Shown here piece by piece: positions 55,723 to 64,000 of a stretch of 64,000 bases of DNA. The DNA lies in assembly GCF_001613085.1 (NCBI RefSeq), contig NZ_BDBR01000010.1, positions 124,001 through 188,000 of the forward strand, read 5' to 3'. Below the pieces are notes generated by a model. The model ran no database searches. It was not told where the DNA came from and saw only the letters and a list, made by a program, of their open reading frames with translations. Numbering within the stretch: the first letter of the stretch is position 1; every line of letters starts with the position of its first letter. A program made the position numbers and the translations under genes. This DNA is from Nocardia salmonicida NBRC 13393 (lineage in GTDB: Bacteria; Actinomycetota; Actinomycetes; Mycobacteriales; Mycobacteriaceae).

Positions 55723-56613
55723 GTGGACCTGCCGTTTCTGCGTGCGAACCCGCACCTGTTGCCGACGTTTCTCGCTCATCAGCGGCTGCGGACTACCCCC
55801 GTCTCGGGTGGGTCGATCAGCGTCGCCGAGCGGATCGTGCTCGACGACGGGACCCACCTGTTTCTCAAGACCTGGCCGGGCGGGGTATCCGCCGTCCCGA
55901 CCGCCGAGCCCGTGCCTGCTCCGCCGGGGCTCTTCGAGGGGGAGGCGTGGGGGCTTCGTTGGTTGCGAGAAGCCGGTGGAGTCGCGGTGCCGGAGCTGTA
56001 TGCCCAGACCGGCGAACTGTTGTTGATGCAGTGGATCGACCACGCCGAGCCGAGCGCCGTCGCCGCCGAACGGTTCGGTGCCGGACTGGCGGTCACCCAT
56101 GATGCGGGCGCCCCCGAATTCGGCGCTGCCGCCGACGGTTTCCTCGCGGGACTTCCCCTCGACAACACCCCCGGCCAGGACTGGCCGACCTGGTACCGCG
56201 AGCGCCGAATCCTGCCGTACCTGAAACTCGCCGTCGACGCGGGCGCCCTCGACCCCGCCGACGCCGGCTCCATCGAATCGATCCACATCGAAGCGCCCGC
56301 CGAGCCCCCTGCCCGAATCCACGGCGACCTCTGGCCGGGGAACATCCTCTGGGGCCCCTCCGGCACCCCCTGGCTGATCGACCCCGCCGCCCACGGAGGC
56401 CACCCCGAAACAGACCTGTCGACCCTGTCCCTATTCGGCGGCGCCCCCTACCTCCCCCGAATCATCGCCGCCTACAACGAAGTCCACCCCCTGGCCCCCG
56501 ACTGGCAAACCCGCATCCCCCTCCATCAACTCCACCTCCTACTGGCCCACGCCGTCCTCTTCGGCCGCTCCTACCGAACCGCCGTCCTGGACGCGGCTTA
56601 CCCTTACCGCTAG
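55723..56613 (+). CDS. fructosamine-kinase-like phosphotransferase
   Basis: A 296-residue kinase of the fructosamine-3-kinase/APH superfamily. It has the ATP-binding Lys in LFLKTWPGG, catalytic HGDLWPGNILWG and metal Asp in WLIDPAAHGGHPETDLS. Such enzymes phosphorylate ketoamine-modified proteins to trigger deglycation; bacterial members may act on small ketoamines. GTG at 55723 was chosen as the first codon of MDLPFLRANPHLLP. The 3' half is unusually C-rich in third positions, even for this genome. Confidence 0.85.
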   Translation: MDLPFLRANPHLLPTFLAHQRLRTTPVSGGSISVAERIVLDDGTHLFLKTWPGGVSAVPTAEPVPAPPGLFEGEAWGLRWLREAGGVAVPELYAQTGELLLMQWIDHAEPSAVAAERFGAGLAVTHDAGAPEFGAAADGFLAGLPLDNTPGQDWPTWYRERRILPYLKLAVDAGALDPADAGSIESIHIEAPAEPPARIHGDLWPGNILWGPSGTPWLIDPAAHGGHPETDLSTLSLFGGAPYLPRIIAAYNEVHPLAPDWQTRIPLHQLHLLLAHAVLFGRSYRTAVLDAAYPYR

Positions 56614-56693
56614 CTGGTCGTAACGGGACATGTTGTGTCAGAACGAAGGCCACCAACATCATTCGATGCTGATGGCCTTCGCTGGTGTGGTGT

Positions 56694-57203
56694 TCAGATC
56701 GGCGACGGCTCCTGTCGCCGCATTGCGGGCAGGACGCGAGGTGCCGAACGGGTAGCCCAGATCGCGAACCCGATGTACAGGACCTGTTCCGGGATCCGCT
56801 GCCACAGGGGCGAGGCGGGCTCTCCCGCGAAGGGGATGTCGTTGAGGGCGGCGTAGATGTTGGCGGGCAGGAGCAGGAGGAACAGGGGGACCAGGGCCCA
56901 GCCTGCCAGCCAGCGGGTGCGGGTGAGGATCAGGCCGACGGCCGCGAGCAGTTCCAGGACGCCGCTGGCGAGGACCATGAAGCCGGGGAACGGGACGAAG
57001 GGCGGGATTATGGCGACCATGTCGGCGTAGTTCGGCATCACGGTGACGCTCGCGGGCATGAAGTGCGCGGTTCCCGTCATCACCAGCATGACGGCCAGTG
57101 CGTGGGCGGCGCTGACGGACCACGAGGCGAATCGGGTCACGCCGAGGGCTCCGAGCGTTCGGAAGACGACGAGCGAGCCGATCAGAGCTACGAGGGTGAT
57201 CAT
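56694..57203 (-). CDS. DoxX-family membrane protein
   Basis: A 169-residue protein with four hydrophobic helices, typical of DoxX/DoxD-like proteins: LAVMLVMTGTAHFMP, MVAIIPPFVPFPGFMVLASGVLELLAAVGLIL, WLAGWALVPLFLLLLPANIYAAL and a last helix VLYIGFAIWA. Function of the family in actinobacteria is poorly defined; mycobacterial DoxX has been linked to thiol stress. ATG at 57203 follows GGGAG. An inverted repeat ACTATC-N7-GATAGT sits 26 bases upstream. Confidence 0.83.
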   Translation of the reverse strand: MITLVALIGSLVVFRTLGALGVTRFASWSVSAAHALAVMLVMTGTAHFMPASVTVMPNYADMVAIIPPFVPFPGFMVLASGVLELLAAVGLILTRTRWLAGWALVPLFLLLLPANIYAALNDIPFAGEPASPLWQRIPEQVLYIGFAIWATRSAPRVLPAMRRQEPSPI

Positions 57204-57228
57204 AAGGACTCCCGGAATGGATACTGAT

Positions 57229-57247
57229 ACTATCTACTATGGATAGT
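57229..57247. promoter_or_regulatory. operator candidate of the DoxX gene
   Basis: ACTATC-N7-GATAGT is a perfect 6-bp-arm inverted repeat, followed by another ACTATCC copy at 57251-57257. The site is AT-rich for this genome and lies just upstream of the DoxX start. No regulator gene adjoins. Confidence 0.55.
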
Positions 57248-57295
57248 AACACTATCCACTCTGTTGACATTCCCGCAAGTGCCGACGAACGACAA

Positions 57296-57327
57296 AGGCC
57301 GCCCACACCTTTCGGTGTGGACGGCCT
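57296..57327 (-). terminator. terminator of the sdh operon
   Basis: AGGCCG-CCACACC arms with one C/A mismatch and a 4-base loop form a 13-bp stem 17 bases after the sdhB stop, read on the minus strand and followed by TTTGTC. Confidence 0.75.
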
Positions 57328-57343
57328 GTGCCGAGCGGAAAGA

Positions 57344-58114
57344 TCAGCGGGTGAAGAGCAGGGCCCGCTTGACTTCCTGGATCGCCTTGGTGACCTCGAT
57401 GCCGCGGGGGCACGCGTCGGTGCAGTTGAAGGTGGTGCGGCAGCGCCAGACACCTTCGACGTCGTTGAGGATGTCGAGGCGCTCGCGGGCGCCTTCGTCA
57501 CGGCTGTCGAAGATGAAGCGGTGGGCGTTCACGATCGCGGCCGGGCCGAAGTAGCTGCCGTCGGTCCAGTACACGGGGCACGAGGTGGTGCAGCAGGCGC
57601 ACAGGATGCACTTGGTGGTGTCATCGAAGCGGGCCCGGTCGGCCTGGCTCTGGATCTGTTCGCGGGTGGGCTCGTTACCCGAGGTCATCAGGTAGGGCTT
57701 CACCGCGCGGAACGCGTCGAAGAACGGCTCCATGTCGACCACGAGGTCCTTCTCCACGGGCAGGCCGCGGATCGGCTCGACGGTCATGGTGAGGGTCTTG
57801 TCGCCCTTGGGCAGCAGGTCCTTCATCAGCACCTTGCACGCCAGGCGGTTCACATTGTTGATCCGCATGGCGTCGGAGCCACACACACCGTGGGCGCAGG
57901 AGCGCCGGAAGGTGAGGGTGCCGTCCAGGTAGGACTTGATGTAGATGAGCACGTTGAGGAAGCGGTCGGTCGGCAGGACCGGCACCTGGAACGAATCCCA
58001 GTAGGCGCCCTCGCCGTTCTCCGGGTTGAAGCGGGCCACCTTGACGGTGACCATGACCGAGCCCTCGGGCACCGGCGCCGGCTTCTGCTTTGCGGTATCG
58101 ACTGCAGCAGTCAT
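57344..58114 (-). CDS. sdhB: succinate dehydrogenase iron-sulfur subunit
   Basis: A 256-residue subunit that passes electrons from SdhA flavin through three clusters to quinone. Ligand motifs are RRSCAHGVCGSDAM (2Fe-2S), CILCACCTTSCPVYW (4Fe-4S) and CRTTFNCTDACPRGI (3Fe-4S/4Fe-4S). The ATG overlaps the sdhA stop by one base. It is the last gene of sdhCDAB, matching the Sdh2 cluster of mycobacteria next to cdd-deoA-add, and is followed by a hairpin terminator. Confidence 0.97.
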   Translation of the reverse strand: MTAAVDTAKQKPAPVPEGSVMVTVKVARFNPENGEGAYWDSFQVPVLPTDRFLNVLIYIKSYLDGTLTFRRSCAHGVCGSDAMRINNVNRLACKVLMKDLLPKGDKTLTMTVEPIRGLPVEKDLVVDMEPFFDAFRAVKPYLMTSGNEPTREQIQSQADRARFDDTTKCILCACCTTSCPVYWTDGSYFGPAAIVNAHRFIFDSRDEGARERLDILNDVEGVWRCRTTFNCTDACPRGIEVTKAIQEVKRALLFTR

Positions 58115-59883
58115 CAGTACTTACGCTCCATCGGCTCGTAGCGGGTCTGCACCACCGGCTTGAAGTCGAGGCGGATCTCGGAGATGAGCTCCGGCCCCTC
58201 CTTGTACGCCATCGTGTGCCGCATGAAGTTCACGTCGTCGCGGTCCGGGTAGTCCTCGCGGGCGTGGCCGCCACGCGATTCCTTGCGGTTGAGCGCGCCG
58301 ACGACGGTGACCTCGGCCAGCTCGAGCAGGAAGCCGAGCTCGACGGCCTCGAGCAGGTCGCTGTTGTAGCGCTTGCCCTTGTCCTGCACCGTGATCCGGG
58401 TGTAGCGCTCCTTGAGCGTGTGGATGTCGGTGAGGACCTTCTTGAGGGTTTCCTCGGTGCGGAACACGCCCGCGTTGGCATCCATCGTGGCCTGCAGCTC
58501 GGTGCGGATGTCGGCCACGCGCTCGTTGCCGTGATCGGACAGGATCAGCTCGAGCCAGTCCATCACCATCTGCGACGGGTTCTCCGGCATCTCGACGAAC
58601 TCGGTGCGGTTGGCGTACTCGGCGGCCGCGATGCCGGCGCGACGGCCGAACACGTTGATGTCGAGCAGCGAGTTGGTGCCGAGACGGTTCGCGCCGTGCA
58701 CCGACACGCAGGCGCACTCACCGGCGGCGTAGAGGCCGGGGACCACGTCGGTGTTGTTGCGCAGCACCTCGCCACGGATGCGGGTGGGGATACCGCCCAT
58801 CACGTAGTGGCAGGTCGGCATGACGGGCACGAGCTCGGAGACCGGGTCGACGCCGAGGTAGGTGCGCGCGAACTCGGTGATATCGGGCAGCTTCTCCTCG
58901 AGCACGTCGGCGCCGAGGTGGGTCACGTCGATGTAGACGTAATCCTTGTTCGGGCCTGCGCCACGGCCTTCGGCCACCTCGAGCACCATCGAGCGGGCGA
59001 CGATGTCACGCGGCGCGAGGTCCTTGATGGTGGGGGCGTAGCGCTCCATGAAGCGTTCGCCGGAAGCGTTGCGCAGGATGCCGCCCTCGCCACGAACAGC
59101 CTCGGAGATGAGGATGCCGAGGCCGGCGAGGCCTGTCGGGTGGAACTGGTGGAACTCCATGTCCTCGAGCGGCAGGCCCTTGCGGAACACGATCGCCATC
59201 CCGTCACCGGTCAGCGTGTGCGCGTTCGAGGTGGTCTTGTACATGCGGCCCGAGCCGCCGGTGGCGAACACGATCGACTTCGCGTGGAAGATGTGGATCT
59301 CGCCGGTCGACAGCTCGTAGGCGACGACGCCGGTGGCGACGGGGCCACGATCGGACTCGGTCATCACCAGGTCGAGCACGTAGAACTCGTTGTAGAACTC
59401 GACGTCGTGCTTGACGCAGTTCTGGTAAAGCGTCTGCAGGATCATGTGACCGGTGCGGTCGGCGGCATAACACGCGCGACGCACGGGCGCCTTGCCGTGG
59501 TCACGGGTGTGGCCACCGAAACGACGCTGGTCGATCTTGCCCTCGGGCGTGCGGTTGAACGGCAGGCCCATCTTCTCCAGGTCCATGACCGCGTCGATGG
59601 CCTCTTTGGCCATGATCTCCGCGGCGTCCTGGTCGACGAGGTAGTCGCCACCTTTGACGGTGTCGAAGGTGTGCCATTCCCAGTTGTCTTCTTCGACGTT
59701 GGCCAGCGCGGCGCACATGCCGCCCTGGGCCGCGCCGGTGTGGCTACGGGTCGGGTACAGCTTGGTCAGGACCGCGGTACGAGCGCGCGGGCCGGCCTCG
59801 ATCGCCGCGCGCATGCCCGCGCCACCGGCGCCGACGATGACCACGTCGTAGCGATGCTCCTGAATCGGACGGGATTCACTCAT
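58114..59883 (-). CDS. sdhA: succinate dehydrogenase flavoprotein subunit
   Basis: A 589-residue catalytic subunit oxidising succinate to fumarate. It has the FAD motif VVIVGAGGAGMRAAIEAG, the covalent flavin His in TRSHTGAAQGGMCAAL, the substrate region HPTGLAGLGILISEAVRGEGG, and GANRLGTNSLLDINVFGRRAG. ATG at 59883. It is third in the operon, 16 bases after sdhD, and is coupled to sdhB by a one-base overlap. Confidence 0.97.
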   Translation of the reverse strand: MSESRPIQEHRYDVVIVGAGGAGMRAAIEAGPRARTAVLTKLYPTRSHTGAAQGGMCAALANVEEDNWEWHTFDTVKGGDYLVDQDAAEIMAKEAIDAVMDLEKMGLPFNRTPEGKIDQRRFGGHTRDHGKAPVRRACYAADRTGHMILQTLYQNCVKHDVEFYNEFYVLDLVMTESDRGPVATGVVAYELSTGEIHIFHAKSIVFATGGSGRMYKTTSNAHTLTGDGMAIVFRKGLPLEDMEFHQFHPTGLAGLGILISEAVRGEGGILRNASGERFMERYAPTIKDLAPRDIVARSMVLEVAEGRGAGPNKDYVYIDVTHLGADVLEEKLPDITEFARTYLGVDPVSELVPVMPTCHYVMGGIPTRIRGEVLRNNTDVVPGLYAAGECACVSVHGANRLGTNSLLDINVFGRRAGIAAAEYANRTEFVEMPENPSQMVMDWLELILSDHGNERVADIRTELQATMDANAGVFRTEETLKKVLTDIHTLKERYTRITVQDKGKRYNSDLLEAVELGFLLELAEVTVVGALNRKESRGGHAREDYPDRDDVNFMRHTMAYKEGPELISEIRLDFKPVVQTRYEPMERKY

Positions 59884-59899
59884 GCGAGGTGGCCTGTTC

Positions 59900-60334
59900 C
59901 TAACCTGTGATGGTGGGGTCGAAGGTGAAGATGACGTACGTGCCGACAGCGACGACCAGGACCATCGAAATCGCGAGAATGGTCTTGAGCCAGAACCGGG
60001 TGGAGTCCTTGCGCGAGTAGTCGTCGATGATGACGCGCAGGCCGTTGCCGCCGTGCAGCTGAGCCAGCCACAGCATCGACAGGTCCCAGAACTGCCAGAA
60101 CGGGCTGGACCAGCGACCGGCCACGAACGCGAAGTTCAGCCGGTTCACGCCACCGTCGATCATCAGCATGATGAACATGTGGCCGAGCACGAGGACGATC
60201 AGGAACAGGCCCGAGATGCGCATGAACAGCCATGCGTACTTCTCGAAGTTGCCGTTCGACTTGGCACGCGGCGAGCGCGGGGAGTCGAGGCTGGCCGGGC
60301 GATCGTAGGACTTGCCGAGGACAGGTGCAGACAT
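59900..60334 (-). CDS. sdhD: succinate dehydrogenase hydrophobic anchor subunit
   Basis: A 144-residue membrane anchor with three helices (LFMRISGLFLIVLVLGHMFIMLMI; SMLWLAQLHGGNGLRVIIDDY region; TILAISMVLVVAVGTYVIF). His in LGHMF and in QLHGGNG are candidate heme/quinone ligands. It follows sdhC by one base and precedes sdhA by 16 bases on the minus strand. Confidence 0.9.
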   Translation of the reverse strand: MSAPVLGKSYDRPASLDSPRSPRAKSNGNFEKYAWLFMRISGLFLIVLVLGHMFIMLMIDGGVNRLNFAFVAGRWSSPFWQFWDLSMLWLAQLHGGNGLRVIIDDYSRKDSTRFWLKTILAISMVLVVAVGTYVIFTFDPTITG

Positions 60335-60335
60335 A

Positions 60336-60740
60336 TCAGTGCTCCGTCAGCAGGTAGAAGAACTGGCGGCCGATGCCGGCGGCGGAGACCAGAATCCAGA
60401 TGGCGAGGACGATCCACAGCATCTGCTTCTGGAATCGCGGACCCTGGGACCAGAAGTCGACCAGGATGACCCGGACGCCGTTGAGGGCGTGGAACAGGAC
60501 GGCGACGACGAGACCCATCTCCATCAACGCCACGACGGGGTTCTTGTAGATCGCGATCGAGTGGTCGTAGGTGTCCGGGTTGACCCGGACCAATGCCGTG
60601 TCCAGCACGTGCACGAAGAGGAAGAAGAACAGCGTGACACCGGTGATCCGGTGCAGCGCCCAGGACCACATGCCGGGGTCGCCGCGGTACAGCGTCTTCC
60701 GCTTCGGCTGGGCCGGAGCCGGAGCTTCTATCGTGGTCAT
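60336..60740 (-). CDS. sdhC: succinate dehydrogenase cytochrome b subunit
   Basis: A 134-residue membrane subunit: SWALHRITGVTLFFFLFVHVLDTALV with the conserved His-Arg and heme-ligand His (HRITG, FVHVLD), plus two more helices (VALMEMGLVVAVLFHALNGVRVILVD; MLWIVLAIWILVSAAGI). ATG at 60740 follows GGAGGC; a longer frame from 60758 is less likely. It is first in sdhCDAB. The divergent cdd gene lies 290 bases away. Confidence 0.92.
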   Translation of the reverse strand: MTTIEAPAPAQPKRKTLYRGDPGMWSWALHRITGVTLFFFLFVHVLDTALVRVNPDTYDHSIAIYKNPVVALMEMGLVVAVLFHALNGVRVILVDFWSQGPRFQKQMLWIVLAIWILVSAAGIGRQFFYLLTEH

Positions 60741-60947
60741 AGAGTGCGGTGCCTCCAACGTCGTTGATGGACCCGGTCACAGATCCGACGCCGGCATGCG
60801 TGGAGAGGCAAATGCCCAGGTGGCTGCGCTGTATTCTCGAGCGCTCGCCCGCCGCCGGGAACCTGAACCGATCTTCGCTGAACTCTAATCCCCTCTGTTT
60901 CGCGGAACTAATTCGGCGTGCCGTGCGTTGCGCGTAAAACAGGCGAG

Positions 60948-60966
60948 TTAGGTTTACCTTTCCCAA
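60948..60966. promoter_or_regulatory. possible DtxR/IdeR (iron box) site between sdhC and cdd
   Basis: TTAGGTTTACCTTTCCCAA agrees with the degenerate 19-base DtxR/IdeR consensus at about 15 positions, by eye, and contains AGGTTTACCT. It lies 64 bases before cdd and 207 before sdhC. The match is imperfect in the right half. Confidence 0.3.
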
Positions 60967-61030
60967 TGCCGAATACTGGTGTTTCGGCCCCGGTTTCCCT
61001 GTGTTCGGCGGGATCCGCTGGAGGTTTTCG

Positions 61031-61432
61031 ATGCCCGAAATCGACTGGAATACGTTGCATGACATGGCAATTCGCGCTATGGGGTCGGCGTATGCCCCGT
61101 ACTCGCGTTTCCCGGTCGGCGCCGCTGCTCTCAGCGCGGATGGCCGAATTGTGAGCGGATGCAATGTGGAAAATGTCTCATATGGGCTAACCCTGTGTGC
61201 CGAATGTGTACTCGTCGGTAACTTATTCGTGTCGGGTGGCGGGCGTCTCATCGCCGTCTCCGTGACCGATTCCCGCGGCGAAATCCTGATGCCGTGCGGG
61301 CGCTGTCGCCAGCTGCTGTTCGAACACGGCGGGGGCGAGTTGCTGGTCGATCACGCCGACGGCCCGAAGCCGCTGTCGGAGCTGCTGCCCTACGCATTCG
61401 GACCCGACGACCTGGCAGCCGGACAGCGGTAG
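61031..61432 (+). CDS. cdd: cytidine deaminase
   Basis: A 133-residue zinc enzyme deaminating cytidine and deoxycytidine in pyrimidine salvage. Zinc/catalytic motifs are CAECV (Cys and catalytic Glu) and MPCGRCRQ; the substrate motif PYSRFPVGAAALSADG is present. ATG at 61031 follows GGAGG (61019-61023), excluding the extra ten residues of a longer frame. It begins a cdd-deoA-add salvage group on the plus strand, 27 bases before deoA. Confidence 0.96.
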   Translation: MPEIDWNTLHDMAIRAMGSAYAPYSRFPVGAAALSADGRIVSGCNVENVSYGLTLCAECVLVGNLFVSGGGRLIAVSVTDSRGEILMPCGRCRQLLFEHGGGELLVDHADGPKPLSELLPYAFGPDDLAAGQR

Positions 61433-61459
61433 TCGGATCGCAGTGCCAGACTTGGCAGC

Positions 61460-62746
61460 ATGACGGCACTGGATGCGGTTTCAGTCATTACGACCAAGCG
61501 CGACGGCGCAGAGCTGTCCGACGCACAGATCGACTGGGTGGTGGACGCGTTCACCCGGGGGATCGTGGCCGACGAGCAGATGTCGGCGCTGGCCATGGCG
61601 ATCGTGTGGCGGGGAATGACCCGGCGCGAGACCGCGCGGTGGACGGCGGCGATGATCGGGTCGGGTACCCGGATGGACTTCACCGATCTGCCGCGACCGA
61701 CCGTCGACAAGCATTCGACCGGTGGGGTCGGCGACAAGATCACCCTCCCGTTGGCTCCGCTGGTGGCCGCGTGCGGGGCGGCGGTGCCGCAGTTGTCGGG
61801 GCGTGGGCTCGGGCACACCGGCGGGACGCTGGACAAACTCGAGGCGATCCGCGGCTGGCAGGCCGACGTGACGGTACCCCGGATGCGCGAGATCCTGACC
61901 GACCCGGCGATCGGCGCGGTGATCTGCGCCGCGGGCGCCGATCTCGCCCCCGCCGACAAGCGCCTCTACGCGCTGCGGGATGTGACCGGGACGGTCGAGT
62001 CGATTCCGTTGATCGCGAGTTCGATCATGAGCAAGAAGATCGCCGAGGGGACGGCGGCGCTGGTGCTGGATGTGAAGGTCGGCTCGGGCGCCTTCCTCAA
62101 GACGCTCGACGGCGCTCGTGAACTCGCCACCGCGATGGTCGAGCTCGGGCGCGACGCGGGTGTGCAGACCGTCGCGCTGCTCACCGCGATGGATACACCG
62201 CTCGGGCGCACCGCGGGCAATGCGCTGGAAGTGGCCGAGTCGGTCGAAGTTCTCGCTGGTGGGGGGCCTGCGGATGTGGTCGAGCTGACGTTGACGCTGG
62301 CGCGGGAGATGGTCGCGCAGGCGGGGCTGCGGATCGATCCCGCCGATGTTCTCGCTGACGGTCGGGCGATGGATCACTGGCGCGCGATGATTCAGGCGCA
62401 GGGCGGGGACCCCGATGCCGCACTGCCGGTCGCGCGGCACAGCGAGATCGTGCGGGCGGAATCGAGCGGGGTACTGACTCGGCTCGACGCGATGGGGGTG
62501 GGGGTCGCCGCGTGGCGGCTCGGCGCGGGGCGTGCTCGACAAGGGGAGAAGGTGCAGGCGGGAGCCGGCATCGAGATGCATGCCAAACCGGGGGATTCGG
62601 TGGTGGCGGGGCAGCCGTTGCTGACGCTGCACACCGATACGCCGGAGGCGTTCGCCGGGGCTTCGGCTGCTCTCGCCGACGCGGTGACGATCGATTCCGC
62701 GCCCGACGGTAAGCCGGGGGAGTTGGTGCTCGGGCGGATCGAGTGA
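61460..62746 (+). CDS. deoA: thymidine phosphorylase
   Basis: A 428-residue enzyme that splits thymidine (and deoxyuridine) with phosphate to base and deoxyribose-1-phosphate. The phosphate-binding signature DKHSTGGVGDKITLPLAPLVAACG, the GRGLGHTGGTLDKLE signature of thymidine/pyrimidine phosphorylases, and SSIMSKKIAEG are clear. ATG at 61460. It is the second gene of the salvage group and follows cdd closely, so they are probably one transcript. Confidence 0.95.
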   Translation: MTALDAVSVITTKRDGAELSDAQIDWVVDAFTRGIVADEQMSALAMAIVWRGMTRRETARWTAAMIGSGTRMDFTDLPRPTVDKHSTGGVGDKITLPLAPLVAACGAAVPQLSGRGLGHTGGTLDKLEAIRGWQADVTVPRMREILTDPAIGAVICAAGADLAPADKRLYALRDVTGTVESIPLIASSIMSKKIAEGTAALVLDVKVGSGAFLKTLDGARELATAMVELGRDAGVQTVALLTAMDTPLGRTAGNALEVAESVEVLAGGGPADVVELTLTLAREMVAQAGLRIDPADVLADGRAMDHWRAMIQAQGGDPDAALPVARHSEIVRAESSGVLTRLDAMGVGVAAWRLGAGRARQGEKVQAGAGIEMHAKPGDSVVAGQPLLTLHTDTPEAFAGASAALADAVTIDSAPDGKPGELVLGRIE

Positions 62747-62874
62747 GTGCGAGCCTCGGGGTTCGCGCACGCCGGATGGCCCGCAATAGTCCTTTGCGGG
62801 ACGGATAATCAACGAGACGGTTGCCACGTGGGGACTTCGCTGCCGGGATCGGCGCGGGCCGCTACCGTCTATAC

Positions 62875-63972
62875 ATGACTGGACCGGCGCCCCTTGACCT
62901 AGCTTCGATCCGACGCGCACCGAAGGCCTTGCTGCACGATCACCTCGACGGTGGTCTGCGGCCCTCGACGGTGCTAGAGCTGGCCGCGGACTGCGGCTAT
63001 GACGAATTACCCGCTGCCGATGCCGAGAGTCTGGGGGCGTGGTTCCGCGACGCCGCCGACAGTGGGTCGCTGGAGCGGTATCTGGAGACGTTCGCGCACA
63101 CGGTCGCGGTGATGCAGACCCCCGAGGGGCTGCGTCGGGTGGCGCGGGAGTGCGCCATAGACCTCGCGGCCGACGGGGTCGTCTACGCGGAGGTGCGGTT
63201 CGCGCCCGAGCAGCATCTGGAGAAGGGCCTCACGCTCGACGAGGTCGTCGAACACACGCTCGCGGGATTCCGGGAGGGCGAGGCGATCGCGGCCGAGCAA
63301 GGCAATGCCATTCGGGTGACGTGTCTGCTCACGGCGATGCGGCACGCGGCCAGGTCGCGCGAGATCGCGGAGCTCACCGTCCGGTTCCGCGACAGCGGCG
63401 TCGGCGGTTTCGATATCGCGGGCGCCGAGGCGGGATTCCCGCCCACCCGGCATCTGGACGCGTTCGAGTATCTGCGAGCCAATCACGCGCACTTCACGAT
63501 TCACGCGGGTGAGGCGTTCGGCTTGCCGTCGATTCACGAGGCGCTGGCGTTCTGCGGCTGTGATCGGCTCGGCCACGGAGTGCGGATCACCGACGACATC
63601 AGCGTCCCCGGCGATATCGAGGACGCGCAGCTCGGCCTGGTCGCGAACTATGTGCGCGATATGCGGGTGCCGCTGGAACTGTGTCCCTCGTCGAATGTGC
63701 AGACCGGCGCGGTGCCCTCGCTGGACAAGCATCCGTTCGACCTGCTCGCCCGCCTGCGCTTCCGGGTCACCGTCAATACCGACAACCGGCTGATGAGCGA
63801 CACTTCCATGAGCGAGGAGATGCGCAAGCTGGTCGACACCTTCGGCTACGGCTGGAGCGACCTGGAACGCTTCACCATCAACGCCATGAAGTCGGCCTTC
63901 ATCCCGTTCCCGGACCGGCTGAAGATCATCGACGAAGTGATCAAGCCGGGTTACGCGGTATTGCTCGGTTGA
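62875..63972 (+). CDS. add: adenosine deaminase
   Basis: A 365-residue zinc hydrolase converting adenosine/deoxyadenosine to inosine. The metal ligands and catalytic residues appear in [20 protein letters not shown] (catalytic Glu), GHGVRI and VNTDNRLMS (NTDN rather than NTDD, as usual in actinobacterial enzymes). ATG at 62875 gives [27 protein letters not shown]; upstream codons are not family-like. It ends 28 bases before the window edge, the third salvage gene. Confidence 0.95.
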   Translation: MTGPAPLDLASIRRAPKALLHDHLDGGLRPSTVLELAADCGYDELPAADAESLGAWFRDAADSGSLERYLETFAHTVAVMQTPEGLRRVARECAIDLAADGVVYAEVRFAPEQHLEKGLTLDEVVEHTLAGFREGEAIAAEQGNAIRVTCLLTAMRHAARSREIAELTVRFRDSGVGGFDIAGAEAGFPPTRHLDAFEYLRANHAHFTIHAGEAFGLPSIHEALAFCGCDRLGHGVRITDDISVPGDIEDAQLGLVANYVRDMRVPLELCPSSNVQTGAVPSLDKHPFDLLARLRFRVTVNTDNRLMSDTSMSEEMRKLVDTFGYGWSDLERFTINAMKSAFIPFPDRLKIIDEVIKPGYAVLLG

Positions 63973-64000
63973 CATGAATCAGGGGTGGCACCGCATCGGC

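Overview
The window is very GC-rich, densely coded DNA, with frequent GTG starts and strong purine-rich ribosome binding sites. Gene content points to a mycolic-acid actinomycete (order Mycobacteriales), most likely Nocardia or a close relative. The evidence is an MspA-type outer-membrane porin, an ImuA'/ImuB/DnaE2 mutasome, CYP125, MpaB-family (DUF2236) oxygenases, and blocks arranged as in Mycobacterium tuberculosis (metY-metX next to icd; trpS-yhjD-dacB; sdhCDAB-cdd-deoA-add). The genus assignment is inference. I see no tRNA, rRNA, CRISPR array, prophage or insertion sequence.

Layout. 1-7 kb: a truncated nSTAND/WD40 signalling ATPase, an MspA porin, a PspC-type sensor kinase with its LuxR-type regulator, and a tail-anchored Ser/Thr kinase. 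7-16.4 kb: the damage-inducible mutasome, imuA'-imuB and dnaE2. These are separated by an Apd1-like Fe-S protein, a GNAT enzyme and a reductase. LexA-type SOS boxes precede imuA' and a small unknown gene that runs into dnaE2. 16.4-20 kb: a lipoprotein, a DUF167 protein, TrmL, a DUF3017 membrane protein, and a DUF2236 oxygenase with its TetR regulator. 20-27 kb: the metY-metX methionine operon behind a SAM-IV riboswitch and a tri-cysteine leader peptide, a TetR/MFS pair, and isocitrate dehydrogenase. 27-34 kb: another MFS pump and a glycerol locus (glpK, IclR regulator, second glpK, glpD). 34-45 kb: a reductase, an NCS1 permease, an acyl-CoA dehydrogenase, a hydrolase, and an exonuclease III gene fused translationally to a barnase-like RNase and barstar. 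A VWA membrane protein and a second TetR/DUF2236 pair follow. 45-57 kb: trpS, yhjD, dacB, a self-regulating MFS/TetR operon, phenylalanine hydroxylase with a SnoaL-like partner, an orphan VapB-like protein, radC, CYP125 with a TetR, a fructosamine-kinase-like protein and a DoxX protein. 57-64 kb: succinate dehydrogenase and the nucleoside-salvage genes cdd, deoA and add.

The most interesting signals are regulatory or small. They are the two-layer leader of metY-metX (SAM-IV aptamer then an MCCC... leader ORF), the SOS-controlled unknown gene placed before dnaE2, the RNase/barstar pair coupled to exonuclease III, the repeat-bearing orphan antitoxin, and a long G-U-rich inverted repeat near 34.9 kb. 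Gene functions rest on motif and family recognition by eye. No database search was run.
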